Shown here piece after piece: positions 55,206 to 63,782 of a stretch of 64,000 bases of DNA (position 1 is the first letter of the stretch; each line of letters starts with the position of its first letter). A program made the position numbers and the translations under genes. Under the pieces are notes generated by a model. It had not been told where the DNA came from, made no database searches, and saw only the letters and a list, made by a program, of their open reading frames with translations. The DNA is from Prevotella illustrans (GTDB lineage: Bacteria > Bacteroidota > Bacteroidia > Bacteroidales > Bacteroidaceae). The stretch spans positions 124,001 through 188,000 of the forward strand of contig NZ_JAERMS010000001.1 in the NCBI RefSeq assembly GCF_017426725.1. Direction: 5' to 3'.

Positions 55206-57098
55206 CTACTCTAAATAGGTATAACCGTAAAGCCCCGAACGGTAGTTGCTGAGGAAGTTCTTGCCTTCCTCCAGACTGATCTTACCCTGTCTGACGCTCT
55301 TGGTAACCCAGGTTTCCAATTGGCGCACCAGTTTCTTGGGGTTATACTGCACATAGTCGAGCACGTCCTCCACCGTCTCGCCGTCGAAAATCTGGTCGAT
55401 ATGATACTTACCGTCTTTCACCGAAATGTGAACGGCGTTGGTATCGCCAAAGAGATTGTGCATATCGCCCAGTATTTCCTGATAAGCGCCTACGAGGAAC
55501 ACGCCTAAATAGTAAGGTTCATTGCGCTTCAGCGGATGCACGGGCAGCACATGGCCGATGTGACCGCCGGTCACGAAGTTGGCAATCTTGCCATCACTGT
55601 CGCACGTAATATCCTGCAACGTAGCGTTGCGAGATGGCTTTTCGTCGAGTCTTTGTATCGGAACGATGGGGAAAAGTTGGTCGATGGCCCAGCTATCGGG
55701 CAGACTTTGGAAGAGACTAAAGTTACAGAAGTATTTGTCGGCCAGTATCTTGTCAAGTCCACGCAGCTCTTCGGGCACATGCTTGATTTGCTTGGCCAGC
55801 ATATTAATTTCATGACACACGCTCCAATACATACTTTCGATTTCGGCACGAGTCTTCAAATCGACGATACCGTGCGAGAACAGTTCGAGCGCCTCGTCGC
55901 GAATCTGCTCCGCGTCGTGCCAATCTTCGAGCATGTTGCGGGTATTCAAGTTGTCCCAAATCTCATAAAGATCCTTCACCAACTGGTGATCGGTCTCTTT
56001 GGCTTCAAACTCTTCGGGCATTTCGGGCAGCGAAGCGGTTTCCAAAACGTCGATGACCAGCACCGAATGATGAGCCGCCAGCGAACGACCGCTCTCTGTT
56101 ATGAGGTTGGGATGCGGGATATTATTCTTGTTGGCCGCGTCTACGAAGGTGTAAACGCAGTCGTTCACGTATTCCTGTATGGAGTAATTGACCGAACTTT
56201 CGCTACTCGATGAGCGAGTGCCGTCGTAATCCACGCCCAAGCCACCGCCGCAATCAACGAAGTCAACGTTATATCCCATCTTGTGAAGATTGATATAGAA
56301 CTGGGCCGCTTCACGCAAAGCAGTTTGAATACGCCGTATTTTCGTAATCTGACTACCGATGTGGAAGTGGATAAGCCGCAAACAATCGTGCATGCCGATG
56401 GCGTCGAGCTTCTTCAAAGTCTGGAGCAACTCAGCCGAAGTTAGGCCAAACTTGCTGGCGTCGCCACCGCTTTCGGCCCACTTACCGCTGCCACTCGAAG
56501 CCAATTTAATGCGAATACCGAGATTCGGTTTCACGTCAAGTTTCTTGGCAGCCTTGGCAATGATATCGAGCTCATTGAGCTTTTCGATGACAATAAAGAT
56601 ACGTTTTCCCATCTTTTGGGCCAACAACGCCAGCTCAATATAGCTCTGATCCTTGTATCCGTTGCAGACAATGAGCGAATCACTCTGGCACTGCACGGCG
56701 ATCACAGCGTGCAATTCGGGTTTCGATCCGGCTTCCAATCCAAGGTTAAACTTGCGTCCGTGACTGATAATCTCTTCCACCACGGGCTGCATCTGGTTCA
56801 CCTTAATAGGATAGATTATGAAGTTCTCGGCCTTATAGTCATATTCCTTCTTGGCCTGCTGAAAGCAACTGGCCGTCTTTTCGATACGATTATCGAGGAT
56901 ATCGGGAAAACGCAACAGCACAGGAGCGGCCACATCGCGCAACGCCAATTCATCCATCACGTCGCGCAGGTCTATCTGCGTGTTGTCTTTACAAGGCGTC
57001 ACAAAGACATCACCTTCTTGGTTGATACCAAAGTAAGAGGTTCCCCATCCGTTGATGTTGTAAAGTTCCTTGGAGTCTTCTATTGTCCACTTCTTCAT
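55206..57098 (-). CDS. speA: Biosynthetic arginine decarboxylase
   Basis: A 630-residue PLP enzyme turning arginine into agmatine for polyamine synthesis. PLP-binding Lys99 is in IYPIKVNQMQPVVEE; other landmarks are IRLASSGSGKWAESGGD-like substrate-loop residues (IKLASSGSGKWAES), LIHFHIGSQITKI, DCGGGLGVDYDG and LITESGRSLAAHHSVLVID. Length and alanine-racemase-type barrel fit the SpeA family (E. coli 658 residues). It is 11 bp after aroK. Confidence 0.95.
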   Translation of the reverse strand: MKKWTIEDSKELYNINGWGTSYFGINQEGDVFVTPCKDNTQIDLRDVMDELALRDVAAPVLLRFPDILDNRIEKTASCFQQAKKEYDYKAENFIIYPIKVNQMQPVVEEIISHGRKFNLGLEAGSKPELHAVIAVQCQSDSLIVCNGYKDQSYIELALLAQKMGKRIFIVIEKLNELDIIAKAAKKLDVKPNLGIRIKLASSGSGKWAESGGDASKFGLTSAELLQTLKKLDAIGMHDCLRLIHFHIGSQITKIRRIQTALREAAQFYINLHKMGYNVDFVDCGGGLGVDYDGTRSSSSESSVNYSIQEYVNDCVYTFVDAANKNNIPHPNLITESGRSLAAHHSVLVIDVLETASLPEMPEEFEAKETDHQLVKDLYEIWDNLNTRNMLEDWHDAEQIRDEALELFSHGIVDLKTRAEIESMYWSVCHEINMLAKQIKHVPEELRGLDKILADKYFCNFSLFQSLPDSWAIDQLFPIVPIQRLDEKPSRNATLQDITCDSDGKIANFVTGGHIGHVLPVHPLKRNEPYYLGVFLVGAYQEILGDMHNLFGDTNAVHISVKDGKYHIDQIFDGETVEDVLDYVQYNPKKLVRQLETWVTKSVRQGKISLEEGKNFLSNYRSGLYGYTYLE

Positions 57099-57109
57099 TT
57101 GCGGTACTT

Positions 57110-57640
57110 CTATTCGATTGCTAACAGCTGTTTTAAACTTGCTACTGAAAATTTTATTTTCTCGTAATTATCCATCAGGCTTACGTCGAGCGTGTATTTG
57201 GCCCGGGCGTAATAAGGTTCACGAGCCCGGAGTTGCTCTCCGATAAATGTCTGCACCTCTTCGGGTGTCTTATCGAGCAACAGAGGCCTGACGGTCTTGC
57301 CCATCTTCAGATGTCGGAAGAGCACCTCGGGCGTTGCTTTCAGATAAATGGTGTCGCCTTGGCGGTTCAGATAGTCCATGTTGTCAAAGAAACAGGGGGT
57401 GCCGCCACCACAACTGACGATGACATTCTCAAACTCGGCCACCTCGTGCAGCATGTTGCGCTCGATTTTCCGGAAGCCTTCCTCGCCCACTCTGTCGAAG
57501 AGCTGCTTCACGCTTTGGCGCATACGGCTCTCGATATACCAATCGAGATCGTAGAAAGGCAGGCCCAAGTCTTTGGAAAGAGCATTGCCGACGGTAGTCT
57601 TGCCCGATCCCATGTAGCCGAGAATGATGATACGACGCAT
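57110..57640 (-). CDS. aroK: Shikimate kinase
   Basis: A 176-residue P-loop kinase of the aromatic amino-acid pathway. P-loop GYMGSGKTTVG lies at about 8-18, then the shikimate-binding YDLDWYIE and the GGGTPCF loop, and a LID with RPLL. The start is set at the ATG at 57640, which puts the P-loop at its usual place; a TTG at 57649 adds only MTA. It follows topA by 9 bp. Confidence 0.94.
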   Translation of the reverse strand: MRRIIILGYMGSGKTTVGNALSKDLGLPFYDLDWYIESRMRQSVKQLFDRVGEEGFRKIERNMLHEVAEFENVIVSCGGGTPCFFDNMDYLNRQGDTIYLKATPEVLFRHLKMGKTVRPLLLDKTPEEVQTFIGEQLRAREPYYARAKYTLDVSLMDNYEKIKFSVASLKQLLAIE

Positions 57641-57649
57641 GGCGGTCAA

Positions 57650-59977
57650 TTACTTTTTGCCTCGCTTAGCCTTAGGTTCGGGCGCGTTGTTCACGATGTC
57701 CATGCACTCGGCATAGGTCAGTTCGCGGGCTCGTTCGTGCATGGCCTTGGGCATACGGTAGTTCTTTCCGTCATAGACGATATACGGTCCGTATCGACCG
57801 TTGAGCACTTCGAGTTTGGCGTCTTCGTCAAAAGTCTTCAGATGGCGTTCTTCCTCCTGCTGGCGCTTGTCGACGATGAGGCTGACGGCACGTTCCAAGG
57901 TGACCGTCATGGGGTCTTCGCCCTTGGGAAGCGACACGTATTTCTTATCGTGAAGCACATAGGGGCCGAACCTTCCTGCACCAATCACGACGTCGGAGCC
58001 CTCATACCGGCCTATGGTACGGGGCAACTTGAAGAGTTCAAGAGCCTCTTCCAGCGTGATTGTCTCCATGCTCTTGTCGGCGGGCATTTGCGAGAAGCGG
58101 GGCTTCTCCTTGTCGTCGGCCGTACCGATCTGCACGACGGGACCGAACCGGCCGATCTTCACGAACACAGGTTTTCCCGTCGTGGGATCAATACCCAGTT
58201 CACGCTCGCCGGCCTTATGTTCCGAACGGGCATTCATCACGTTTTCCACCGTGGGTTCGAAACCTTTGTCGAAGTCCTTCATCATGGTTGTCCACTGCTC
58301 CTTGCCCTCGGCAATGCGGTCGAACTGCCGCTCCACCTTGGCAGTGAAGTTGTAATCCATGATTCCGGGGAAGTTTTCCATCAGAAAATCATTCACCACG
58401 ATACCGATATCGGTGGGCAACAGCTTACCTTTCTCACTGCCGGCCATTTCCATTTTCGTGCGGCTCGCTATTTTGATTCCTTTCAACGAATCGACCGTAT
58501 AGGTACGCTCCACCCCTTTCTTATCGCCTTTCTGCACGTATTCGCGCTGCTGAATGGTCGAGATGGTAGGCGCGTAGGTCGACGGACGACCGATACCGAG
58601 TTCCTCAAGTTTGTGTACCAGGCTGGCTTCCGTATAGCGGGCGGGGCACTGACTGTAACGCTCGGTCGACACGATTTCACGCCGCTGCAGCGACTGTCCC
58701 TTACGCATGGCGGGCAGCATGTGGCCCGATTCCTCCTGTGTGTCATCGTCGTCGGTAGACTCGCGATATACTTTCAGGAAACCGTCGAAGGCTACTACCT
58801 CGCCCGTGGCGACGAAACGCTCCGTCGTACCTGACACGTTGATACTGACAGTGGTCTTCTCGATCTCCGCGTCTTGCATCTGACTGGCCGCCGTGCGCTT
58901 CCAAATGAGTTCGTAGAGGCGGCGTTCCTGGGCCGTTCCCTCTATCATTCCGCGCCCCATCTCGGTGGGACGGATGGCCTCGTGAGCCTCTTGAGCGCCC
59001 TTGGAATGGGTGGTAAAGTTACGGGGACGGCTGTATTCCTTGCCATAAAGACGAATAATCTCATCCTTGCTCGTATTGATGGCCAATCGGGAAAGGTTGA
59101 CCGAGTCGGTACGCATGTAGGTGATCAAACCGCTTTCGTACAACCGCTGGGCCACCATCATGGTCTGACTTACGGTGAAACCCAGTTTACGGGCGGCTTC
59201 CTGCTGCAGTGTCGAAGTGGTAAAAGGAGGTGCCGGCGACCGCTTCAACGGTTTTTTGGCGATGGAATCGATAGAAAACCGTGCTTCCCTGCACTTTTCC
59301 AAGAAGGCCAAAGCCTCTTCATGAGTCTTGAAACGGGTATCGAGTTCGGCCTTCAACTCCGATTGCGAACCGTCGGCGTTCTCCATGCCGAAGATGGCAT
59401 TGAGCCGATAGTAAGGCTCACTGTTGAAGTTCTGAATCTCTCGTTCACGCTCCACGATCAGCCTGACAGCCACGCTCTGCACGCGACCGGCCGACAACGC
59501 CGGCTTGACCTTGCGCCAGAGTACCGGCGAGAGCTTAAAACCCACCAGACGGTCGAGCACGCGACGGGCCTGTTGGGCGTTCACCAAGTTCATATTCAGA
59601 TGGCGAGACCTCTTGATTGCCTCCAGAATGGCCGGCTTGGTGATTTCGTGAAAGACGATGCGGTTGGTCTTTTCCTCGTCCAATCCCAGCACTTCGCAAA
59701 GGTGCCAGCTGATGGCTTCTCCCTCACGGTCCTCATCGGACGCTAACCATATCTTATGCGCTTTCTTTGCGGATGACTTCAGTTCCGAAACCAGTTTTTT
59801 CTTTTCGTCCGGAATTTCGTAGTCGGGCTCCAGCGTTTCCATGTCTATGCTGAGCTCTTTCTTCTTCAGGTCGCGTATATGACCGTAGCTCGACATGACC
59901 TTATAGTCCTTTCCCAAGAACTTCTCTATTGTCTTGGCCTTGGCGGGGCTCTCGACGATGACTAAATTTTCCTGCAT
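57650..59977 (-). CDS. topA: DNA topoisomerase I
   Basis: A 775-residue type IA topoisomerase relaxing negative supercoils. TOPRIM domain at the N terminus (VIVESPAKAKTIEKFLG; ASDEDREGEAISWHL), catalytic Tyr287 in GLITYMRTDSVNLS, and EAHEAIRPT. The C terminus has three Toprim_C repeats (RFGPVVQIG, RFGPYVLHD, RYGPYIVYD) and a basic tail instead of zinc ribbons, typical of Bacteroidetes. First gene of the topA-aroK-speA-argB run. Confidence 0.97.
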   Translation of the reverse strand: MQENLVIVESPAKAKTIEKFLGKDYKVMSSYGHIRDLKKKELSIDMETLEPDYEIPDEKKKLVSELKSSAKKAHKIWLASDEDREGEAISWHLCEVLGLDEEKTNRIVFHEITKPAILEAIKRSRHLNMNLVNAQQARRVLDRLVGFKLSPVLWRKVKPALSAGRVQSVAVRLIVEREREIQNFNSEPYYRLNAIFGMENADGSQSELKAELDTRFKTHEEALAFLEKCREARFSIDSIAKKPLKRSPAPPFTTSTLQQEAARKLGFTVSQTMMVAQRLYESGLITYMRTDSVNLSRLAINTSKDEIIRLYGKEYSRPRNFTTHSKGAQEAHEAIRPTEMGRGMIEGTAQERRLYELIWKRTAASQMQDAEIEKTTVSINVSGTTERFVATGEVVAFDGFLKVYRESTDDDDTQEESGHMLPAMRKGQSLQRREIVSTERYSQCPARYTEASLVHKLEELGIGRPSTYAPTISTIQQREYVQKGDKKGVERTYTVDSLKGIKIASRTKMEMAGSEKGKLLPTDIGIVVNDFLMENFPGIMDYNFTAKVERQFDRIAEGKEQWTTMMKDFDKGFEPTVENVMNARSEHKAGERELGIDPTTGKPVFVKIGRFGPVVQIGTADDKEKPRFSQMPADKSMETITLEEALELFKLPRTIGRYEGSDVVIGAGRFGPYVLHDKKYVSLPKGEDPMTVTLERAVSLIVDKRQQEEERHLKTFDEDAKLEVLNGRYGPYIVYDGKNYRMPKAMHERARELTYAECMDIVNNAPEPKAKRGKK

Positions 59978-60005
59978 GTTAGCTGATGTTATTGATTTTT
60001 GGGCG

Positions 60006-60013
60006 CAAATGTA
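60006..60013 (-). promoter_or_regulatory. Candidate -7 element for topA
   Basis: Minus-strand TACATTTG fits TAnnTTTG, 28 bp upstream of the topA ATG. No clear -33 box. Confidence 0.5.
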
Positions 60014-60062
60014 GTCATTCTTTTGTTTATACCTTATTTATATAGTAATAATTTGACTTTTT

Positions 60063-60599
60063 TTAAGGAATAGCCTGTTTGCGGACTTCTAAAAACCGCA
60101 TAAGTCCCTGACGGATAGAGCGCAGGCCAAACTGACCGGGGTCTATTTCGGCAATGGGAATCCACATGACTTCGGCCACGTCGTCCATCGCGCTGACATG
60201 GCTCGTGTCGCCCACCCGACAACGGTAAAACAGGTCGAGCGTATGGATGTCAACGCCTGAATAAGGATAGATATTGGGCAACGAAAAGAGATATTCCAAC
60301 GCCACGACGTCAAGGCCGGTTTCCTCTTTCACCTCGCGACATACTCCCTCTTCGGCCGTCTCTTCCATGTCGACAAAACCGCCCGGCAGGTCGAGTGTGC
60401 CCCGAACCGGCTCTTTCTTGCGCCGTGCCACGAGCAATTCGTCACGGTCGTTGACAATCAGGGCCACGGTGGCCGACGAAGGATTGGCATAATAAGTGAA
60501 ACCACAATCGGCGCATTGCCGGCTCTTTTCATTGTGAACCGAGAAGTGGGAAGAACCGCACAGCGGACAGTAGCGAAAACGTTCTAACGGATGTTGCAT
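60063..60599 (-). CDS. NUDIX hydrolase with N-terminal zinc ribbon
   Basis: A 178-residue protein with a zinc ribbon (YCPLCG ... QCADCG, residues about 10-33) followed by a NUDIX domain with a complete box: GGFVDMEETAEE plus GVCREVKEETGL. Zinc-ribbon NUDIX proteins include NADH pyrophosphatase-like and other nucleotide-sugar or dinucleotide pyrophosphatases; the substrate is not evident. Start placed at ATG 60599; an upstream TTG at 60626 falls inside the first unit of repeat array E and is unlikely. Confidence 0.88.
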   Translation of the reverse strand: MQHPLERFRYCPLCGSSHFSVHNEKSRQCADCGFTYYANPSSATVALIVNDRDELLVARRKKEPVRGTLDLPGGFVDMEETAEEGVCREVKEETGLDVVALEYLFSLPNIYPYSGVDIHTLDLFYRCRVGDTSHVSAMDDVAEVMWIPIAEIDPGQFGLRSIRQGLMRFLEVRKQAIP

Positions 60600-60623
60600 A
60601 ATCGGTATATATGAATGGATTTT

Positions 60624-60733
60624 CAAAAGGGCTGCTTTGCGTTTCCAAAAGGGCTACTTTTGCAAGGTAAAAGCATAGCTTTTGGGAGGTAAAAGGGCTG
60701 CTTTTGCAAGGTAAAAGGGCTGCTTTTAAAAAG
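60624..60733. repeat. 22-bp periodic array E (5 units)
   Basis: Units start at 60624, 60646, 60668, 60690 and 60712, exactly 22 bp apart; this is the best-preserved array (units 3-5 read TAAAAGCATAGCTTTT or TAAAAGGGCTGCTTTT). It starts 24 bp upstream of the NUDIX ATG, so it could be part of that gene's control region. The flank GTTGATTATCAAGCG (from 60747) follows, as in B and D. Confidence 0.92.
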
Positions 60734-60902
60734 CGATTGTTAAACTGTTGATTATCAAGCGATTAAACATCAGCTTTTCGGCATCATACCAAAACGTGCT
60801 TTATCAGGGTTCAAAGTTAAGAATTTTCTTTCATAGGACAAAATCCAATACTACGTTCCGCCTTGGCAATCAGGCATTAAACATTGATAATTTTAGAAAA
60901 AC

Positions 60903-60998
60903 TTTTGACATAAAGACATGTTTTTTCATTGTTGTTTTTTTGACATAAAGACATAAGGACATATTTTTCTTATGCTGTTTTTTTTGACATAAAGACAT
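60903..60998. repeat. Three direct repeats of TTTTGACATAAAGACAT
   Basis: Exact 17-bp copies at 60903-60919, 60938-60954 and 60982-60998, with a shorter relative (AAAGACATAAGG) near 61027. They lie in the 661-bp gap 60600-61260 between the NUDIX and GH2 genes, in T-rich sequence. Spacings of 35 and 44 bp are irregular. No function is evident. Confidence 0.8.
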
Positions 60999-61126
60999 AA
61001 AAACATATTTTTTAGCCGCGAGGAACAAAGACATAAGGGCCGTAAGCGGCCAAGAAAGACAGAAAGCTAAGTGGGAAATGGGAAATCAGAAATGAGAAAT
61101 GAAAAGCGTGGAATGTAAAATAGAAT

Positions 61127-61168
61127 GTGAAATGCGAAAAGGTAAGCTATCTACATTTCGCATTTCAC
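61127..61168. terminator. Inverted repeat downstream of GH2
   Basis: GTGAAATGCGAAA (61127-61139) and TTTCGCATTTCAC (61156-61168) are perfect 13-bp arms with a 16-nt loop, about 90 bp past the GH2 stop on the minus strand. It may terminate the GH2 transcript. The GAAATG-rich sequence just left of it (61075-61110) is a simple degenerate repeat. Confidence 0.5.
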
Positions 61169-61260
61169 ACTCTTCAGTTAGTTCTCCCTCCCTTTGGGTC
61201 GCTGTTCGCGGAGCGAGATAATTGTAAATCGCTGGCTGGAGGAAAAAGCAAAGTAATCCT

Positions 61261-63714
61261 TCATTTTGCCTTCAGTCGTAGGGTGGCGGACAGATTACGC
61301 CGGGGAGCGCGCACAGTCACACGGATGTCACCTGCTGCCGTACCGCTCTTCACAACGAGGACAAGCTGTCCGGCGAAGAGTTTCATCTGCGGACGGGTGA
61401 ACGATTCGAGGCTTGTGGCGTCACCGTTGCAGACGGCCTTGAAAGCGCCCGCACCCTCCACGTCGAATATCAGTTGGTCATCGGCCGTGGGAACGAGGTT
61501 GCCCGCCTCGTCGGTCATCGACACGGTGATGAAGCAGAGGTCGTCGCCGTCAGCATGAATCACCGGGCGGTCGGGCTCCAGCCGCAGGCGTGCGGGGCTT
61601 CCCGCCGTGCGAACCAGCGTGCTGTCGACAGCCTTGCCCGTGGCGTCGTAAGCCACCACCTTCACCTCACCCGGCTCATAGGTCACGTCGGTCCACATCA
61701 GGCGATAGCGCCGAAGCAAGTCCATGGTCTCCATCTGTCGCTTCTCCGTGGCCTCATCGGCCGGCGGCAGTGAGTAGATGGTGTGGCGCAGGCGTCCTTG
61801 GCTCTTGCCGTTGATGAAGAGTTCGGCCTCGGGATAGTCCGTATAAACGAACACCGGCGTGGTCTGTCCTTCACGTCCGGGCCACGTCCAATGAGGCAAA
61901 AGGTGCAGCGTATGTTTCCGTTTGTTCCACACCGAGCGGTAGAGCCAGTAGCGGTCCTTGGGCAGTCCGGCCAGGTCGCATATACCAAAGTAGCTCGACC
62001 GGCTGGGCCAGTACTCGTCGTAGGGCGTCGGTTCGCCCAGATAGTCGTAGCCCGTCCATACAAACTGCCCGATGGTGTAGGGCCGGTCGTCTTGCATCAG
62101 GAAGTCGGCGTCGGGCAGATTGCTCCATGAGCAGAACTCTGTGTCGTAGCCCGAGCACTGCCCGTCGGGGTAGACGGCGTGGTCACTGATGGTCACGGGA
62201 AACTTATAGACGCCGCGCGAAGACACCGTAGAGGCCGTCTCCGACCCTAAGAGGAAGCCTTGAGGCAGACGCCCGATGCCGCTACTGTACTTGTAGTCGC
62301 GGTAGTTGTAGCCCGGCACGTCCATCACTTGGGCGAAACCGCTGCGCAGGGCCTCGTCAATACGGTCTATACCCTGCGTCACGGGACGTGTGGGATCGAG
62401 ACGATGACAGAGGTCCTGCAGCCTTCGGGCCGTCTCACGGCCCTCCTCACTCCACTGCTCCGGTATCTCATTGCCGATGCTCCACATGACGATGCTCGGG
62501 TGGTTGCGGTGATTGAGCACTAAGTTGGTGATGTCGCGGTCGGCCCATTCGCCGAAGAAGCGGACGTAGCCGTTCTTACATTTGGGATAGAACCACATGT
62601 CGAAGCTCTCGGCCATGACCATCATGCCCAGCGAGTCGCACACCTCCATCTGCATCGTCGACGGCATATTGTGGCTCGTGCGAATGGCGTCGCAGCCCAT
62701 CTCCTTCATCGTCTCGATCTGGCGAATGAGCGCCGCCTTGTTGACAGCCGTGCCGAGCGGTCCCAGATCGTGGTGAAGACACACGCCCTTGAACTTACGG
62801 CTTCGGCCGTTGAGCATGAAACCGCCCTCACGACCGACCGTCACCGTGCGTATACCGAAGCGCGTCGTGTGGCGATCGATCGCTTGTCGGCGGCCGTCGG
62901 CCTGCCGAATGTCCAAGGAAAGACGGTAAAGGGCGGGCGACTCGGGACTCCAAGGCCGGGGCCGGGCTACAGTCAGCAGTCGGCTTTCGGCCGTCTGACC
63001 CGTCGGTGCCCGAAACGCAGCCACCACATGGCCCTCATCGTCGATCACGCGGCCTTCCACCCGCTTGCCTTTCATCGGTCCCACGGCTTTCCAGTCTATC
63101 CTGAGCTGCGCTTCGGCGGGCGTCAGGCTGACCGTGCGCACGAAGACCGACCAGTCGTCGAGACGCGTGGCGGCCGTCGTGATGAGCTTCACGGGGCGGT
63201 AGAGACCCGCTCCGGGATACCATCGGCTACTCTCCTCGCGGTTGTTCAGGCTGACGACGATCATGTTCCGCCCGTTCCGGTTCAGAAAGGGCGTGATGTC
63301 TACCCGAAAAGCGTTGTAGCCGTAGGCCCATCGGCCCGCCTTGCGGCCGTTGACATAGACCACGGGTTCGCTCATGGCCCCGTCGAAAAGGAGTTCGGCG
63401 TGCCGGCAGTCGGCCGGAACGCTGACGGTCGTGCGGTAATAGCCCCGTCCGATCCAGGGCAGCGCCCCCGAACGGCCGCTCTTTTCGGTGGCCTGCCGCT
63501 CGCCGTTCTGCTCGATGGCCACGCGCTGCAGGTCCCACCGCTTGTCGAACGGCCCGTCGATGGCCCAGTCGTGGGGCACCTCAACGGTCTGCCAGCGCAC
63601 GCTGTCGCGGCTGAACGACCAGTGGCGCAAGTCGCGTTCGATACGAGTCTTCGCCTGCAGTGACATGGCGCAGCAGGCGAAGACTAAAAAGAGAATTGAT
63701 TTTTGAATATTCAT
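61261..63714 (-). CDS. GH2 beta-galactosidase-type enzyme
   Basis: An 817-residue secreted GH2 enzyme (signal peptide about 1-21, ending SLQA). Order: jelly-roll sugar-binding domain (about 25-185, WQTVEVPHDWAIDGPF), Ig-like domain, (beta/alpha)8 barrel with acid/base Glu416 in WSIGNEIPEQW and probable nucleophile Glu492 in GSETASTVSSRG, then DUF4982-like and Ig-like C-terminal domains. VWTGYDYLGEPTPYDEYWPS is typical of Bacteroidetes beta-galactosidases. It lies 68 bp downstream of a GH53 galactanase gene, which supports a galactosidase role on galacto-oligosaccharides. Confidence 0.92.
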   Translation of the reverse strand: MNIQKSILFLVFACCAMSLQAKTRIERDLRHWSFSRDSVRWQTVEVPHDWAIDGPFDKRWDLQRVAIEQNGERQATEKSGRSGALPWIGRGYYRTTVSVPADCRHAELLFDGAMSEPVVYVNGRKAGRWAYGYNAFRVDITPFLNRNGRNMIVVSLNNREESSRWYPGAGLYRPVKLITTAATRLDDWSVFVRTVSLTPAEAQLRIDWKAVGPMKGKRVEGRVIDDEGHVVAAFRAPTGQTAESRLLTVARPRPWSPESPALYRLSLDIRQADGRRQAIDRHTTRFGIRTVTVGREGGFMLNGRSRKFKGVCLHHDLGPLGTAVNKAALIRQIETMKEMGCDAIRTSHNMPSTMQMEVCDSLGMMVMAESFDMWFYPKCKNGYVRFFGEWADRDITNLVLNHRNHPSIVMWSIGNEIPEQWSEEGRETARRLQDLCHRLDPTRPVTQGIDRIDEALRSGFAQVMDVPGYNYRDYKYSSGIGRLPQGFLLGSETASTVSSRGVYKFPVTISDHAVYPDGQCSGYDTEFCSWSNLPDADFLMQDDRPYTIGQFVWTGYDYLGEPTPYDEYWPSRSSYFGICDLAGLPKDRYWLYRSVWNKRKHTLHLLPHWTWPGREGQTTPVFVYTDYPEAELFINGKSQGRLRHTIYSLPPADEATEKRQMETMDLLRRYRLMWTDVTYEPGEVKVVAYDATGKAVDSTLVRTAGSPARLRLEPDRPVIHADGDDLCFITVSMTDEAGNLVPTADDQLIFDVEGAGAFKAVCNGDATSLESFTRPQMKLFAGQLVLVVKSGTAAGDIRVTVRAPRRNLSATLRLKAK

Positions 63715-63782
63715 GAATCATGTTTTTGGTGTTGTCGGAAAGGAAGAAAAGCCCGGCGAAGACGTGCGCCCGACCCGGCTTC

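Noticed and set aside
57233..58834. 533-residue open frame antisense to aroK and topA
   Set aside because: It crosses two well-supported minus-strand genes and their boundary, so it cannot be a conserved coding unit.
60600..60626. TTG start for the NUDIX protein
   Set aside because: It falls in the first 22-bp repeat unit; the ATG at 60599 places the zinc ribbon at its usual position.
8094..60733. 22-bp arrays as CRISPR arrays or integron attC sites
   Set aside because: There are no unique spacers between conserved repeats; the whole 22-bp unit is degenerate and contiguous. No cas genes, no integron integrase and no cassette genes are present.
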